Position numbers and translations under genes: made by a program
Notes under the pieces: generated by a model
The model's input: only the letters and a program-made list of their open reading frames with translations
Database searches by the model: none
What the model was told of the DNA's origin: nothing
DNA from: Bradyrhizobium tropiciagri
GTDB lineage: Bacteria > Pseudomonadota > Alphaproteobacteria > Rhizobiales > Xanthobacteraceae
Length of the DNA stretch: 64,000 bases
Assembly: GCF_018130505.1 (NCBI RefSeq)
Contig: NZ_JAFCKH010000007.1
Location: forward strand, 310,001-374,000
Reading direction: 5' to 3'
Part shown: positions 30,100 to 41,022 of the stretch, piece by piece
Layout: each line of letters starts with the position of its first letter
How positions within the stretch are numbered: position 1 is the stretch's first letter

Positions 30100-30158
30100 G
30101 CCTTGGTAGAGGCTCCGATTGTGGCGGGCCATTTGCGCTGTTTCCCGCGACTTTGACA

Positions 30159-30191
30159 CAGGTCGATGTTAATGATATTTACATCGACCTG
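30159..30191. promoter_or_regulatory. operator-like palindrome before DUF2306 gene
   Basis: CAGGTCGATGT and ACATCGACCTG are perfect 11-base complements around an 11-base AT-rich spacer, ending 48 bases before the DUF2306 start. The ATGT..ACAT core recalls PadR-family operators, but no such regulator gene is nearby. Confidence 0.55.
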
Positions 30192-30239
30192 CGGCGTTGG
30201 CGCTGTTGCCGTGCCGCGCCTGAAGATCGAGGGTTGCCC

Positions 30240-30638
30240 ATGAGCCTCGCGCCTCTGCTCGATGCCGCGCCTGCGATCCCGCTCCACGCCCTTGCCGCGA
30301 TGGCCGCCTTCGTGCTCGGCTCGGTCCAACTCGCAGCTCCCAAGGGCACGCTGCCGCACCGGACGCTGGGCTGGATCTGGGTGAGCCTGATGCTGGTCGT
30401 GGCGCTGAGCTCGTTCTGGATCCACGAGATCCGCCTGCTCGGGCCCTGGAGCCCGATCCATCTGCTCTCGATCTTCTCGCTGGTCATGCTGGCGGTCGGC
30501 GTGATTGCCGCGCGTTCGCACAACGTCCGCCGCCACAAATCCACGATGATCGGCATCTTCTTCGGCGCGCTGGTGATCGCCGGCCTGTTCACCTTCATGC
30601 CCGGACGCATCATGCACGCGGTGGTTTTCGGGCATTAG
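30240..30638 (+). CDS. DUF2306 small membrane protein
   Basis: 132 residues with four membrane spans. The DUF2306 hallmarks are the histidines and turns in IPLHALAAMAAFVLGSVQLAAPKGTLPHRTLGWIWV, HEIRLLGPWSPIHLLSIFSL and HNVRRHKSTMIGIFFGALVIAGLFTFMPGRIMH. Conserved His residues near the membrane suggest a metal or haem ligand set, but the function is not known. A strong palindrome sits just upstream. Confidence 0.85.
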   Translation: MSLAPLLDAAPAIPLHALAAMAAFVLGSVQLAAPKGTLPHRTLGWIWVSLMLVVALSSFWIHEIRLLGPWSPIHLLSIFSLVMLAVGVIAARSHNVRRHKSTMIGIFFGALVIAGLFTFMPGRIMHAVVFGH

Positions 30639-30829
30639 AAGCGCGCTGATGGGCGCGATTTCCAGCGCCGTCGGCCGGGTCGGCGCCGCGCCATCCGGGA
30701 ACCTGCAAGGTGCCCCGTAAGTGCATGAAAAAACGAAGGGAAAAACGGCTTGCCTTGACCGCGCGAGGGTGGTTTTCAGGGCTTCGATACGCTATATGAT
30801 TCCCGAGTAAAACTGACCGGATTTCCCCT

Positions 30830-33556
<2,727 letters not shown>

Positions 33557-33580
33557 CGCCGCCGTCGCTCGGGGATTCCC

Positions 33581-33666
33581 GTAGCCCGGATGAAGCGAAG
33601 CGCAATCCGGGGAAGTCTCTCCGCGGAGGGGCTGTCCCGGATTGCGCTGCGCTTCATCGGGGCTAC
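33581..33666. repeat. palindromic repeat, family 3, copy 1
   Basis: An 86-base element beginning GTAGCCCGGATGAAGCGAAG and ending in its complement (CTTCATCGGGGCTAC), with CCGCGG at the centre. It lies directly after gyrA. A second copy of the same length is at 33941-34026. Confidence 0.88.
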
Positions 33667-33701
33667 GGCCGCTGATAGAGCGAGGCGAATGGTCTGTCCC
33701 A

Positions 33702-33911
33702 ATGACCACGGATGAGTTGCGTTTGCGGCTCCGGCATTTGATCGACACCTACGTGTCGGATCAAATCGCGAAGGCCGATCTCGACTCGCTGGTCGCGATG
33801 CATGACGTCCCGGCCAAAGCCATCCTGGCCGAGCTGGAAACAGCGCGCTCCAGAGCGATGGCCGAGGCCGATCGTAAGCTCGTCAAGGAGATTGCGTTCT
33901 ATTTCTGTTGA
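33702..33911 (+). CDS. small hypothetical protein between twin repeats
   Basis: 69 residues, mostly helical (MTTDELRLRLRHLIDTYVSDQIAKADLDSLVAMHDVPAKAILAELETARSRAMAEADRKLVKEIAFYFC) with a C-terminal Cys. Coding-like composition and lack of alternative frames support it, but the ribosome binding site is weak. It lies exactly between two 86-base repeats. No family recognised. Confidence 0.6.
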   Translation: MTTDELRLRLRHLIDTYVSDQIAKADLDSLVAMHDVPAKAILAELETARSRAMAEADRKLVKEIAFYFC

Positions 33912-33940
33912 GTCGTCCGCTGAGTCCAATGGTGCGGCCG

Positions 33941-34026
33941 GTAGCCCGGATGCAGCGAAGCGAAATCCGGGGAAGTGTTTCCGCGGAGGGGCTGTCCCGG
34001 ATTGCGCTGCGCTTCATCCGGGCTAC
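33941..34026. repeat. palindromic repeat, family 3, copy 2
   Basis: 86 bases, nearly identical to the copy at 33581-33666 and in the same orientation. It lies between the small hypothetical gene and the converging kup gene. Confidence 0.88.
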
Positions 34027-34044
34027 GAGGCTACGGCACCGGGA

Positions 34045-35961
34045 TCAGATCTCGATCTCGGTCCCGAACTCCACGACCTGGCCGGTCGGCACGCCGAAGA
34101 ACGCCGCCGAGCGCTCGGCATTGCGTTGCAGGAAGGCGAACAGCGATTCCCGCCACACCCACATGCCCGGCACGTCCTCGCGCGGAATGATGGTCTCGCG
34201 GCCGATGTAATAGGTCACGTCGGAGAGATCGATCCCGGGCAGCTTGCTTTGCCGGCAGGCGAGCTTCAGCCCCTCATAGATCGTCGGATATTGCATGAAG
34301 CCGTAATGCAGGATGATGCGGGTGATGCCGGGGCTGATGTCCGTCACCTCGGCGCGGTCCTCGTCGGAAATCCGCGGCCGTTCCTCGATCTGCACGGTGA
34401 CCAGGAGGATGCGTTCGTGCAGCACGTGATTGTGCTTGACGAATTGCGTCAGCGCGAGCGGGACGCCGTTGGGCGCGGAGGCCAGGAACACGGCGGTGCC
34501 GGGCAGGCGCGCCTTGCATTTGTTGACTGCGGTCTCGATCAGGTCCTCTTCGGGCTGGCGCAGCTTGCCGCGTGCACTCTCGACCAGCTTCACCCCGCCG
34601 CGCCAGGTCAGCATCAGGAACGCCACCGCGCCGGCGAGCAGCAGCGGGAACCAGCCGCCCTCGAACAGCTTGGTCGAGTTCGCCGCGAAGAAGATCGCGT
34701 CGATCGCAAAGAAGAAGCCGTTCACCGCGACCACGAGGATAGGCGCGTAGCCCCACTGGATCGCGACCAGCGCCGCCAGCAGCGTGGTGATCGCCATCAG
34801 CAGCGACACGGCGATGCCGTAGGCGCCGGCCAGCGCGTCCGAGGTGCCGAAGCCCAGCACCGCGCCGAGCGTCGCCGCCGCCAGCAGCCAGTTCACCAGC
34901 GGCACGTAGATCTGCCCGATCGCGTCGCTCGTGGTGTGCTCGATATGCATGCGCGGCAGGAAGCCGAGCTGGATCGCCTGCTGGGTCAGCGAGAACACGC
35001 CGGAGATGATCGCCTGCGAGGCGATCACGGTGGCGACCGCGGCGAGCGCGACCAGCGGATAGTGCGCCCAGTCCGGCGCAAGCTGGAAGAACGGGTTGTC
35101 GATCGAGTTCGGATCGGTGATCAGCTCGCCGGCCTGGCCGAAATAATTCAGCACCAGCGCCGGCAGGCAGATGCCGAACCAGGCCAGCCGGATCGGGAAG
35201 CGGCCGAAATGCCCCATGTCGGCGTACATCGCCTCGCCGCCGGTCACCGCGAGGAAGGCGGCGCCGAGGATCGCGAAGCTGACGTGGAAGTTCTGGTGGA
35301 TCAGGAAGTCGAATGCATAGAACGGGCTGAGCGCGACCAGCACGCCCGGCGCCTTGACGATGCCGTGGATGCCGAGCGCGGCGAGCACGAAGAACCAGCC
35401 GAGCATCACCGGGCCGAAGATCCGGCCGATGAAGCCGGTGCCCTTCTTCTGCATGATGAACAGGCCGACCAGGATGACGCAGGTGACCGGCACGATGATC
35501 GACGACAGCGACGGCGCGTCGACCTTGAGGCCTTCGATCGCCGACAGCACGGAAATCGCCGGCGTGATGGCGCCGTCGCCATAAAGCAATGCGGCGCCGA
35601 TCAGGCCGACCACCAGGAGGTGCGCACGCCAGGTGCCGGGCGCCGCGTTGCGCGCCGAGAGCAGCGCCAGCAGCGCGACGATGCCGCCTTCACCGCGGTT
35701 GTCCGCGCGCAGGATCAGCATGGCGTATTTGAGCGAGATGATCAGGATCAGCGCCCACAGGATCAGCGAGACCACGCCGAGCACGGCGCTCTCGGTGAGC
35801 GGACCGCCATGGGTGGCGGCCTTGGCGGCTTCCTTCAGAGCGTAGAGTGGGCTGGTGCCGATGTCGCCATAGACGACACCCAGGGCGCCGAGCGTGACGG
35901 CAACCGGGATCGGGTTACTGGGAGGATGGCCAGTGGAGACGATGGCGGGCGTACTGGTCAC
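34045..35961 (-). CDS. kup: low-affinity potassium uptake protein Kup
   Basis: 638 residues from a GTG. The family opening reads LGALGVVYGDIGTSPLYALKEA, then YAMLILRADNRGEGGIVALLAL, with about 12 membrane spans and a 150-residue cytoplasmic C-terminal domain. Kup imports potassium with protons. The C-terminus VPTGQVVEFGTEIEI is standard. A GC-rich hairpin lies 20 bases before the start. Confidence 0.96.
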   Translation of the reverse strand: MTSTPAIVSTGHPPSNPIPVAVTLGALGVVYGDIGTSPLYALKEAAKAATHGGPLTESAVLGVVSLILWALILIISLKYAMLILRADNRGEGGIVALLALLSARNAAPGTWRAHLLVVGLIGAALLYGDGAITPAISVLSAIEGLKVDAPSLSSIIVPVTCVILVGLFIMQKKGTGFIGRIFGPVMLGWFFVLAALGIHGIVKAPGVLVALSPFYAFDFLIHQNFHVSFAILGAAFLAVTGGEAMYADMGHFGRFPIRLAWFGICLPALVLNYFGQAGELITDPNSIDNPFFQLAPDWAHYPLVALAAVATVIASQAIISGVFSLTQQAIQLGFLPRMHIEHTTSDAIGQIYVPLVNWLLAAATLGAVLGFGTSDALAGAYGIAVSLLMAITTLLAALVAIQWGYAPILVVAVNGFFFAIDAIFFAANSTKLFEGGWFPLLLAGAVAFLMLTWRGGVKLVESARGKLRQPEEDLIETAVNKCKARLPGTAVFLASAPNGVPLALTQFVKHNHVLHERILLVTVQIEERPRISDEDRAEVTDISPGITRIILHYGFMQYPTIYEGLKLACRQSKLPGIDLSDVTYYIGRETIIPREDVPGMWVWRESLFAFLQRNAERSAAFFGVPTGQVVEFGTEIEI

Positions 35962-35980
35962 GGCAATCCCCCGATGGATC

Positions 35981-36008
35981 GCGCCCGCCGGGTCATCCGG
36001 GCGGGCGC
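35981..36008 (-). other. GC-rich hairpin before kup
   Basis: GCGCCCGCC and GGCGGGCGC pair over 9 bases around a 10-base loop, between the upstream secreted-protein gene and kup on the same strand. There is no T run after it, so it may be a leader structure of kup or a weak terminator of the upstream gene. Confidence 0.5.
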
Positions 36009-36112
36009 CTTAGACGATAGTCTGCGACGGGACGTCGCAAAATACCATTGGGATTTGCGTGACGATTTTTGGCCTGGGTCGCGGGGGGTGTCGGCTGGAT
36101 CGCTCGGCCGAA

Positions 36113-36370
36113 CTACGGGGTACGGTCGGCAGTGACGAGGCGGGCTTCGCGGACCACCGACTTGTTGCCGGCGTTGCGCAGGCAGGAAGCTTCGAAATTG
36201 GGCCAGGCCTGCTGCGAGCAGCCCTTGCCGGCCGACTGGATGTCGAGGCGGTCGCCCTTGGCCAGCGGCTGCGGTGTCGAGGCTTCGACCGTCGGGGCGA
36301 AACCGGGAAGAACGGTCAGCGCGGCGGCGATGAACGCGGCAACAGCGATGGCGGAAAGTGCCTTGATCAT
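36113..36370 (-). CDS. small secreted protein with a Cys pair
   Basis: 85 residues from the ATG at 36370, with AGGGGA upstream. A signal peptide (MIKALSAIAVAAFIAAALTVLPGFAPTVEA) precedes a short mature part with CSQQAWPNFEASCLR, where two Cys 12 apart can form a disulfide. This motif recurs in small periplasmic proteins of Bradyrhizobium. Function unknown. Confidence 0.75.
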   Translation of the reverse strand: MIKALSAIAVAAFIAAALTVLPGFAPTVEASTPQPLAKGDRLDIQSAGKGCSQQAWPNFEASCLRNAGNKSVVREARLVTADRTP

Positions 36371-36649
36371 TGACGGTCCCCTATGCTCGGGCCCCCCGGG
36401 CCCGTCGTTTCGTTGTCCAAGCTGTACCGGCCGCAAGTTTCCTGGCGTCTTCGCGGAGGCGGAAAATGGTTTCGTCCCGGGCGGGTTTTGTTTCGTCCGC
36501 CACTGGGCGACGAAACACTCGCCCTCGTAGACGCCGGGATCCCACGACTAGTTCACTGGACGAGGCTGGATTTATTTCGCCGAGCCCGATGGAACCGGGA
36601 ATGGAACTGGGCCGCTTGCCGGGGACGGCGGGGCAGGTTAGGAGGGGTG

Positions 36650-37147
36650 ATGCCCCGTATCGCGATCTATCCCGGCTCCTTCGATCCCGTCACCAACGGC
36701 CATCTCGACGTGGTCCGCCAGGCGGTTTTCCTCTGTGACCGCCTGATCGTCGCGATCGGCGTCCACCCCGGCAAGAAGCCGCTGTTCTCGACCGAGGAGC
36801 GGCTGGCCATGGTCCACGAGGTGTTCGGTCCGATCGCCCAGCAGGCGGGCTGCGCCTTCGAGAGCTCCACTTATGACAACCTTACGGTCGCGGCAGCGCG
36901 CGCGACCGGCGCGACCCTGATGATTCGCGGCCTGCGCGACGGCACCGATCTGGATTACGAGATGCAGCTTGCCGGCATGAACGAGGCGATGGCGCCCGAG
37001 GTGCACACCGTGTTCGTGCCGGCCTCGGTCGCGGTCCGCCCGATCACCGCCACACTGGTGCGCCAAATCGCCCAGATGGGCGGCGACTTCTCTGCATTCG
37101 TGCCGTCATCAGTCGCCGCTAGCCTGAAGGCCAAGTTCGCCGGCTGA
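36650..37147 (+). CDS. coaD: phosphopantetheine adenylyltransferase
   Basis: 165 residues from the ATG at 36650, preceded by GGAGGGG. Nucleotidyltransferase motifs are [16 protein letters not shown] (with the HxGH-like TNGH) and [21 protein letters not shown], then [18 protein letters not shown] near the C-terminus. CoaD makes dephospho-CoA in coenzyme A synthesis. It stands just ahead of two cyclophilin genes. Confidence 0.97.
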   Translation: MPRIAIYPGSFDPVTNGHLDVVRQAVFLCDRLIVAIGVHPGKKPLFSTEERLAMVHEVFGPIAQQAGCAFESSTYDNLTVAAARATGATLMIRGLRDGTDLDYEMQLAGMNEAMAPEVHTVFVPASVAVRPITATLVRQIAQMGGDFSAFVPSSVAASLKAKFAG

Positions 37148-37193
37148 CGCCGGCCGCCTGCCACATCCCGAACGTCAAAGATCCGGAGTTTCC

Positions 37194-37757
37194 ATGATCC
37201 GCATTCTCGCATTCGTTGCCGCGCTGCTCTGCGTCGTGCCCGCGGTCGCGCAGCCGCTGCCCGCCAATCTCGACAAGGCCAATGCGATCGTGATCGACAC
37301 CACCAAGGGCCGCATCGTCATCAAGCTGCGCACCGACATCGCGCCGCAGCACGCCGAGCGCATCAAGCAGCTCGCGCGCGAGGGCTTCTACAACAACGTG
37401 CCGTTCCACCGCGTGATGGACGGCTTCATGGCGCAGACCGGCGACGGCCAGAACTTCAACGGCACCGGCGGCTCGAAATATCCGAACCTGAAGCAGGAAT
37501 TCTCCAACGTGCCGTTCAAGCGCGGCATCGTCGGCATGGCCCGGCGCGGCGACAGCGTCGATAGCGCCAACTCGCAGTTCTTCATCATGTTCGCCGACGG
37601 CCCGAGCCTCAACGGCCAGTACACCGTGGTCGGCGAAGTCGTGCAGGGCATGGACGTGGTCGACAAGCTGAAGAAGGCATCTGCGGGCTCGCCCGGCGGC
37701 GCCGTCACCGATCCCGACAAGATGGTGAAGGTGCAAGTCGCATCCGACATCAAGTGA
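37194..37757 (+). CDS. periplasmic cyclophilin-type peptidyl-prolyl isomerase
   Basis: 187 residues with a signal peptide (MIRILAFVAALLCVVPAVAQ). The cyclophilin core is [60 protein letters not shown]. It should assist folding of exported proteins. The next gene overlaps its stop by four bases. A cytoplasmic paralogue lies 420 bases downstream. Confidence 0.94.
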   Translation: MIRILAFVAALLCVVPAVAQPLPANLDKANAIVIDTTKGRIVIKLRTDIAPQHAERIKQLAREGFYNNVPFHRVMDGFMAQTGDGQNFNGTGGSKYPNLKQEFSNVPFKRGIVGMARRGDSVDSANSQFFIMFADGPSLNGQYTVVGEVVQGMDVVDKLKKASAGSPGGAVTDPDKMVKVQVASDIK

Positions 37758-38200
37758 CCATGACGGCGGCGCGCAGCAGGCGACTTTCGTTGCTTGCCGC
37801 GCCGCTGCTGTGGCTGGCGCTGCCAGTGTCGGCGCAGGCCGAGCCCGAGCAACTCAATACGATCAAGGACGTTGTCCTGGCCATTCACCGCTGCTGGCGG
37901 CCGCCGGCGGCGGACAAGGCCGGTCCGATCGACATCACGGTCATTGTCAGCTTCAACCGCGAGGGCTCGATCCTCGGACATCCCCGGATCAGCTACGAAT
38001 CGCAGGAAGCGACCGACAACGACAGGATTGCATACCGGATCGCGGTGATGGAGACGTTGCAACGCTGCACGCCGTTGCCATTTACCGACAGTCTGGGCGG
38101 CGCGGTGGCCGGCCGTCCGTTCGCGATCCCGTTCAGAATCAAGAAATACCCACCCCGAAGCCAGGAGAAGCGAGCATGGCTGCTACCGAAAATACTCTGA
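37754..38200 (+). CDS. exported TonB/TolA C-terminal-like protein
   Basis: 148 residues if the GTG at 37754 is used; an ATG at 37760 is an alternative. A signal peptide (SRRLSLLAAPLLWLALPVSAQA) is followed by LAIHRCWRPPAADKAGPIDITVIVSFNREGSILGHPRI, the pattern of TonB/TolA C-terminal domains (W.PP, then a beta strand pair with G at the turn), and two Cys. Its 3' end overlaps the next cyclophilin gene by 25 bases. Function unknown. Confidence 0.75.
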   Translation: MTMTAARSRRLSLLAAPLLWLALPVSAQAEPEQLNTIKDVVLAIHRCWRPPAADKAGPIDITVIVSFNREGSILGHPRISYESQEATDNDRIAYRIAVMETLQRCTPLPFTDSLGGAVAGRPFAIPFRIKKYPPRSQEKRAWLLPKIL

Positions 38201-38640
38201 TCCTCGAAACCACCCAGGGCCCGGTCACGATCGAGATGCGCCCGGATCTCGCGCCCGGCCACGTCGCGCGGATCAAGGAGCTGGTGCGCGAAGGCTTCTA
38301 CGACGGCATCGTGTTTCACCGCGTGATCGACGGTTTCATGGCGCAGACCGGCTGTCCGCAGGGCACCGGCATGGGCGGCTCCGGCCAGAAGCTGAAGGCC
38401 GAGTTCAACAAGGAGCCGCATGTCCGCGGCACCGCCTCGATGGCCCGCGCCGCCAATCCGGACTCCGGCGACAGCCAGTTCTTCATCTGCTTCGACGACG
38501 CCTCGTTCCTCAACGGCCAGTACACGGTGTGGGGCAAGGTCACCGAGGGCATGGAGAACGTCGACAAGATCAAGCGCGGCGAGCCGGTGCAGAACCCGGA
38601 CAAGATCGTCAAGGCGCGCATGGCTGCCGACGCGGCGTAA
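38176..38640 (+). CDS. ppiB: cytoplasmic cyclophilin-type peptidyl-prolyl isomerase
   Basis: 154 residues without a signal peptide; the ATG at 38176 has CAGGAGAAG upstream. The core [66 protein letters not shown] is that of the bacterial PpiB type. It shares about half its residues with the exported copy. The start lies inside the preceding gene. queA follows. Confidence 0.94.
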   Translation: MAATENTLILETTQGPVTIEMRPDLAPGHVARIKELVREGFYDGIVFHRVIDGFMAQTGCPQGTGMGGSGQKLKAEFNKEPHVRGTASMARAANPDSGDSQFFICFDDASFLNGQYTVWGKVTEGMENVDKIKRGEPVQNPDKIVKARMAADAA

Positions 38641-38649
38641 TCATTGGCC

Positions 38650-38740
38650 GTCATTCCGGGGCACGCGAAGCGTGAACCCGGAATCTCGCGCCGCAACCTC
38701 GAGGTTCCGGGTTCGATGCTTCGCATCGTCCCGGAACGAC
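38650..38740. repeat. palindromic intergenic repeat, family 4
   Basis: About 91 bases with inverted ends of the GTCATTCCGGGGC / GTCCCGGAACGAC type and an internal pair AACCCGGAATCTCG / CGAGGTTCCGGGTT. It occupies the ppiB-queA gap and ends only 15 bases before the queA ATG. Confidence 0.85.
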
Positions 38741-38755
38741 GCCGCCAGGCGAACC

Positions 38756-39850
38756 ATGCGCACCGATCTCTTCGACTTCGAACTGCCGCCCGAAAGCATC
38801 GCGCTGCGCCCCGCGAGCCCGCGCGATGCCGCGCGGATGCTGGTCGTGCATCCCGACGGCGTGCTGCGTGACGCCACCATCGCCGACCTGCCGCATTGGC
38901 TGGAGCCGGGCGACCAGATCGTCGTCAACGACACCAAGGTGATCGCGGCGCAGCTCAAGGGCCGCCGCATCGGGCGCGAGACCGAGCCGAAGATCGAGGC
39001 GACGCTGATCAAGCGGCTCGACGGCTCGCGCTGGCAGGCGCTGGTCAAGCCCGCGAAGAAGCTCGCCGAAGGCGATACCATCCGTTTCGGCAATGAAGGC
39101 AGGGTCTGCCTGCTCGGCCATCTCGATGCGCAGGTCGAAGCAAAGGGACAGGAGGGCGAGGTGACGCTGTCATTCTCGTTCCACGGCCCAACGCTCGACC
39201 AGGCGATCGCGGATGTCGGCATCACGCCGCTGCCGCCCTACATCGCCTCCAAGCGCACGCCCGACGATCAAGATGCCAGCGACTATCAGACCATGTTCGC
39301 GGCCAATGAAGGCGCGGTCGCCGCGCCGACCGCGGGGCTGCACTTCACGCCGGCGCTGGAGGCCGCGCTGAAGGGCCGCGGCGTCGCGCTGCACCGGCTG
39401 ACGCTGCATGTCGGGGCAGGGACGTTCCTGCCGGTCAAGGCGGAGGAGACCTCCGGGCACAAGATGCACGCCGAATGGGGCTGCATCACCGCAGCGACCG
39501 CCTCCGCACTCAACGCCGCGCGCGCGCAAGGCGGCCGCATCGTTGCGATCGGCACCACCTCGCTGCGGCTCCTGGAAAGCGCGACGACGCCCGACGGCAC
39601 CGTCCAGCCGTTCTCGGCGGAGACCTCGATCTTCATCACGCCGGGCTATCGCTTCCGCGCGGTCGATATCCTGCTGACCAACTTCCATTTGCCGCGGTCG
39701 ACGCTGTTCATGCTGGTCTCGGCTTTCTCCGGGCTGGAGACGATGCAGAGCGCTTATGCGCATGCGATCAAGGACGGCTACAGGTTCTATTCGTACGGCG
39801 ATGCCTGCCTGTTGTTCCGCGCGCACGAGCCTCACACCGACGACTTGTAG
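38756..39850 (+). CDS. queA: S-adenosylmethionine:tRNA ribosyltransferase-isomerase
   Basis: 364 residues. Typical QueA text: [82 protein letters not shown] and the final [13 protein letters not shown]. QueA transfers the ribosyl part of SAM to the queuosine precursor in tRNA. In many relatives tgt follows directly; here tgt is 4.3 kb further on. Confidence 0.97.
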   Translation: MRTDLFDFELPPESIALRPASPRDAARMLVVHPDGVLRDATIADLPHWLEPGDQIVVNDTKVIAAQLKGRRIGRETEPKIEATLIKRLDGSRWQALVKPAKKLAEGDTIRFGNEGRVCLLGHLDAQVEAKGQEGEVTLSFSFHGPTLDQAIADVGITPLPPYIASKRTPDDQDASDYQTMFAANEGAVAAPTAGLHFTPALEAALKGRGVALHRLTLHVGAGTFLPVKAEETSGHKMHAEWGCITAATASALNAARAQGGRIVAIGTTSLRLLESATTPDGTVQPFSAETSIFITPGYRFRAVDILLTNFHLPRSTLFMLVSAFSGLETMQSAYAHAIKDGYRFYSYGDACLLFRAHEPHTDDL

Positions 39851-39929
39851 GTGGCAAAGGCAAAGCGCCGTGCCCACCATCTACGACGTGCTCGTGAAGG
39901 TGGGCACGCTGGCGCTTTGCCCACCCTAC
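39847..39929. repeat. palindromic intergenic repeat, family 5
   Basis: GTAGGTGGCAAAGGCAAAGC at the left and GCGCTTTGCCCACCCTAC at the right form the ends of an imperfect inverted repeat with GTGCCCACC/GGTGGGCAC inside. The element begins within the queA stop codon. Confidence 0.82.
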
Positions 39930-39953
39930 GAAGCTCCAACACCGTCACCCTGA

Positions 39954-40885
39954 GAGCCTGACCGAAAAAGGTGAGCGGCTTTGGCGGGCCTGTGATTCCT
40001 TCGGATTTGCGAAGATTCGAGGGAGGACACCATGCCGTGGACCAAAGCCGCCCGTATTCAGTATCAGCGCAGTGAGCTGCGTTACACAAGTGATATGACC
40101 GATGCCGAGTGGGCGCTGATCGCCCGGCAGATGCCGCCCCGACGCCGATTGGGCCGGCCGCGAGAGGTCGATCTGCGCGAGATCGTGCAGGCAATATTTT
40201 ATGTTTTGTCGAGCGGCTGCCAATGGCGAGCCTTGCCGAAGGGGTTCCCGCCATACTCGACAGTGCAGGGATATTTCTACGATTGGCGCGACACCGGCAG
40301 GTGGCAGCGGATCGTTCGAATCCTGGTGCGGCGGGCACGGAAGAAGTTGGGCCATAAGCCAACACCAACGGCTGCCGTCATCGACAGCCAAACTGCTTCG
40401 ACATCGCAGGCCGGAGGGCCTCGTGGCTTCGATCCCGGCAAACGCCTGCATGGACGCAAGCGGCACATCGTCACCGATACCAATGGCCTTCTGCTCGCTG
40501 CCCATGTCCATCCTGCCAACGTTCAGGATGTTCATGGCGCGGTCCCCTTGCTCGAGCACCTGCGAGACCACTTCCCGAGGCTCCAACATGTCTTTGCCGA
40601 TCGGGTCTATCGCGGCAAGCAGCTGACTAACGCGCTGTCCCACTGCGGGCCGTGGACGATCGAGATCGTCCAGCGACCACCGGGGGTCAAGGGCTTCCAG
40701 CTCTTACCCAGACGCTGGGTGGTCGAACGCACCTTTGCGTGGTTCGGCCGTTGCCGACGCTTGACCAGAGACTTTGAAGGCTCAGCCGCAACAGAGCTGG
40801 CCTGGCTTCACATCGCCCATCTCAGGCTGCTGACAAGGCGCCTTGCCGCGCCCTGAACGCTCCTTGCCCTTTTTGAGTCAGGCTC
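39954..40885 (+). mobile_element. IS5-family insertion sequence, 932 bp
   Basis: Terminal inverted repeats open GAGCCTGAC and continue AAAAAGG with two mismatches. A 3-base TGA repeat on each side (39951-39953 and 40886-40888) fits the TNA target of the IS1031 group. One intact transposase frame fills the element. It sits inside an older palindromic repeat. Confidence 0.88.
40032..40856 (+). CDS. IS5-family transposase
   Basis: 274 residues, apparently intact. MTDAEWALIARQMPPRR and LREIVQAIFYVLSSGCQWRALPKGFPPYSTVQGYFYDWRDTGRW are the IS5 N-terminal (DUF4096) region. The DDE triad is visible as AVIDSQTA, VFADRVYRG and WVVERTFAWFGRCRRL. It moves the flanking element by cut-and-paste. The single uninterrupted frame and matching ends suggest recent activity. 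Confidence 0.93.
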   Translation: MPWTKAARIQYQRSELRYTSDMTDAEWALIARQMPPRRRLGRPREVDLREIVQAIFYVLSSGCQWRALPKGFPPYSTVQGYFYDWRDTGRWQRIVRILVRRARKKLGHKPTPTAAVIDSQTASTSQAGGPRGFDPGKRLHGRKRHIVTDTNGLLLAAHVHPANVQDVHGAVPLLEHLRDHFPRLQHVFADRVYRGKQLTNALSHCGPWTIEIVQRPPGVKGFQLLPRRWVVERTFAWFGRCRRLTRDFEGSAATELAWLHIAHLRLLTRRLAAP

Positions 40886-40985
40886 TGAGGAGGCCGCGCA
40901 GCGGCCGTCTCGAAGGGTCGACGGCCACCAGCGGGGCCGTGCATCCTTCGAGACGTGTAGCGTGCTCCTCCAGCGACAAAGGCGA
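40886..40985. repeat. palindromic repeat, family 6, split by the IS
   Basis: The right part holds CGTCTCGAAGGG and CCTTCGAGACG as an inverted pair. The left boundary GTCACCCTGA remains at 39944-39953 on the other side of the IS. Joining the flanks with one TGA copy restores one continuous element. Confidence 0.65.
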
Positions 40986-41022
40986 AGCCTTTGCGCGGGG
41001 ATGACGGTTTAGAGTGTTTCCG

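Noticed and set aside
33802-36135. 777-codon plus-strand frame opposite kup
   Set aside because: Kup motifs are complete on the minus strand; the plus frame is rich in Arg, Gln, Asp and His without any fold signal and crosses a repeat.
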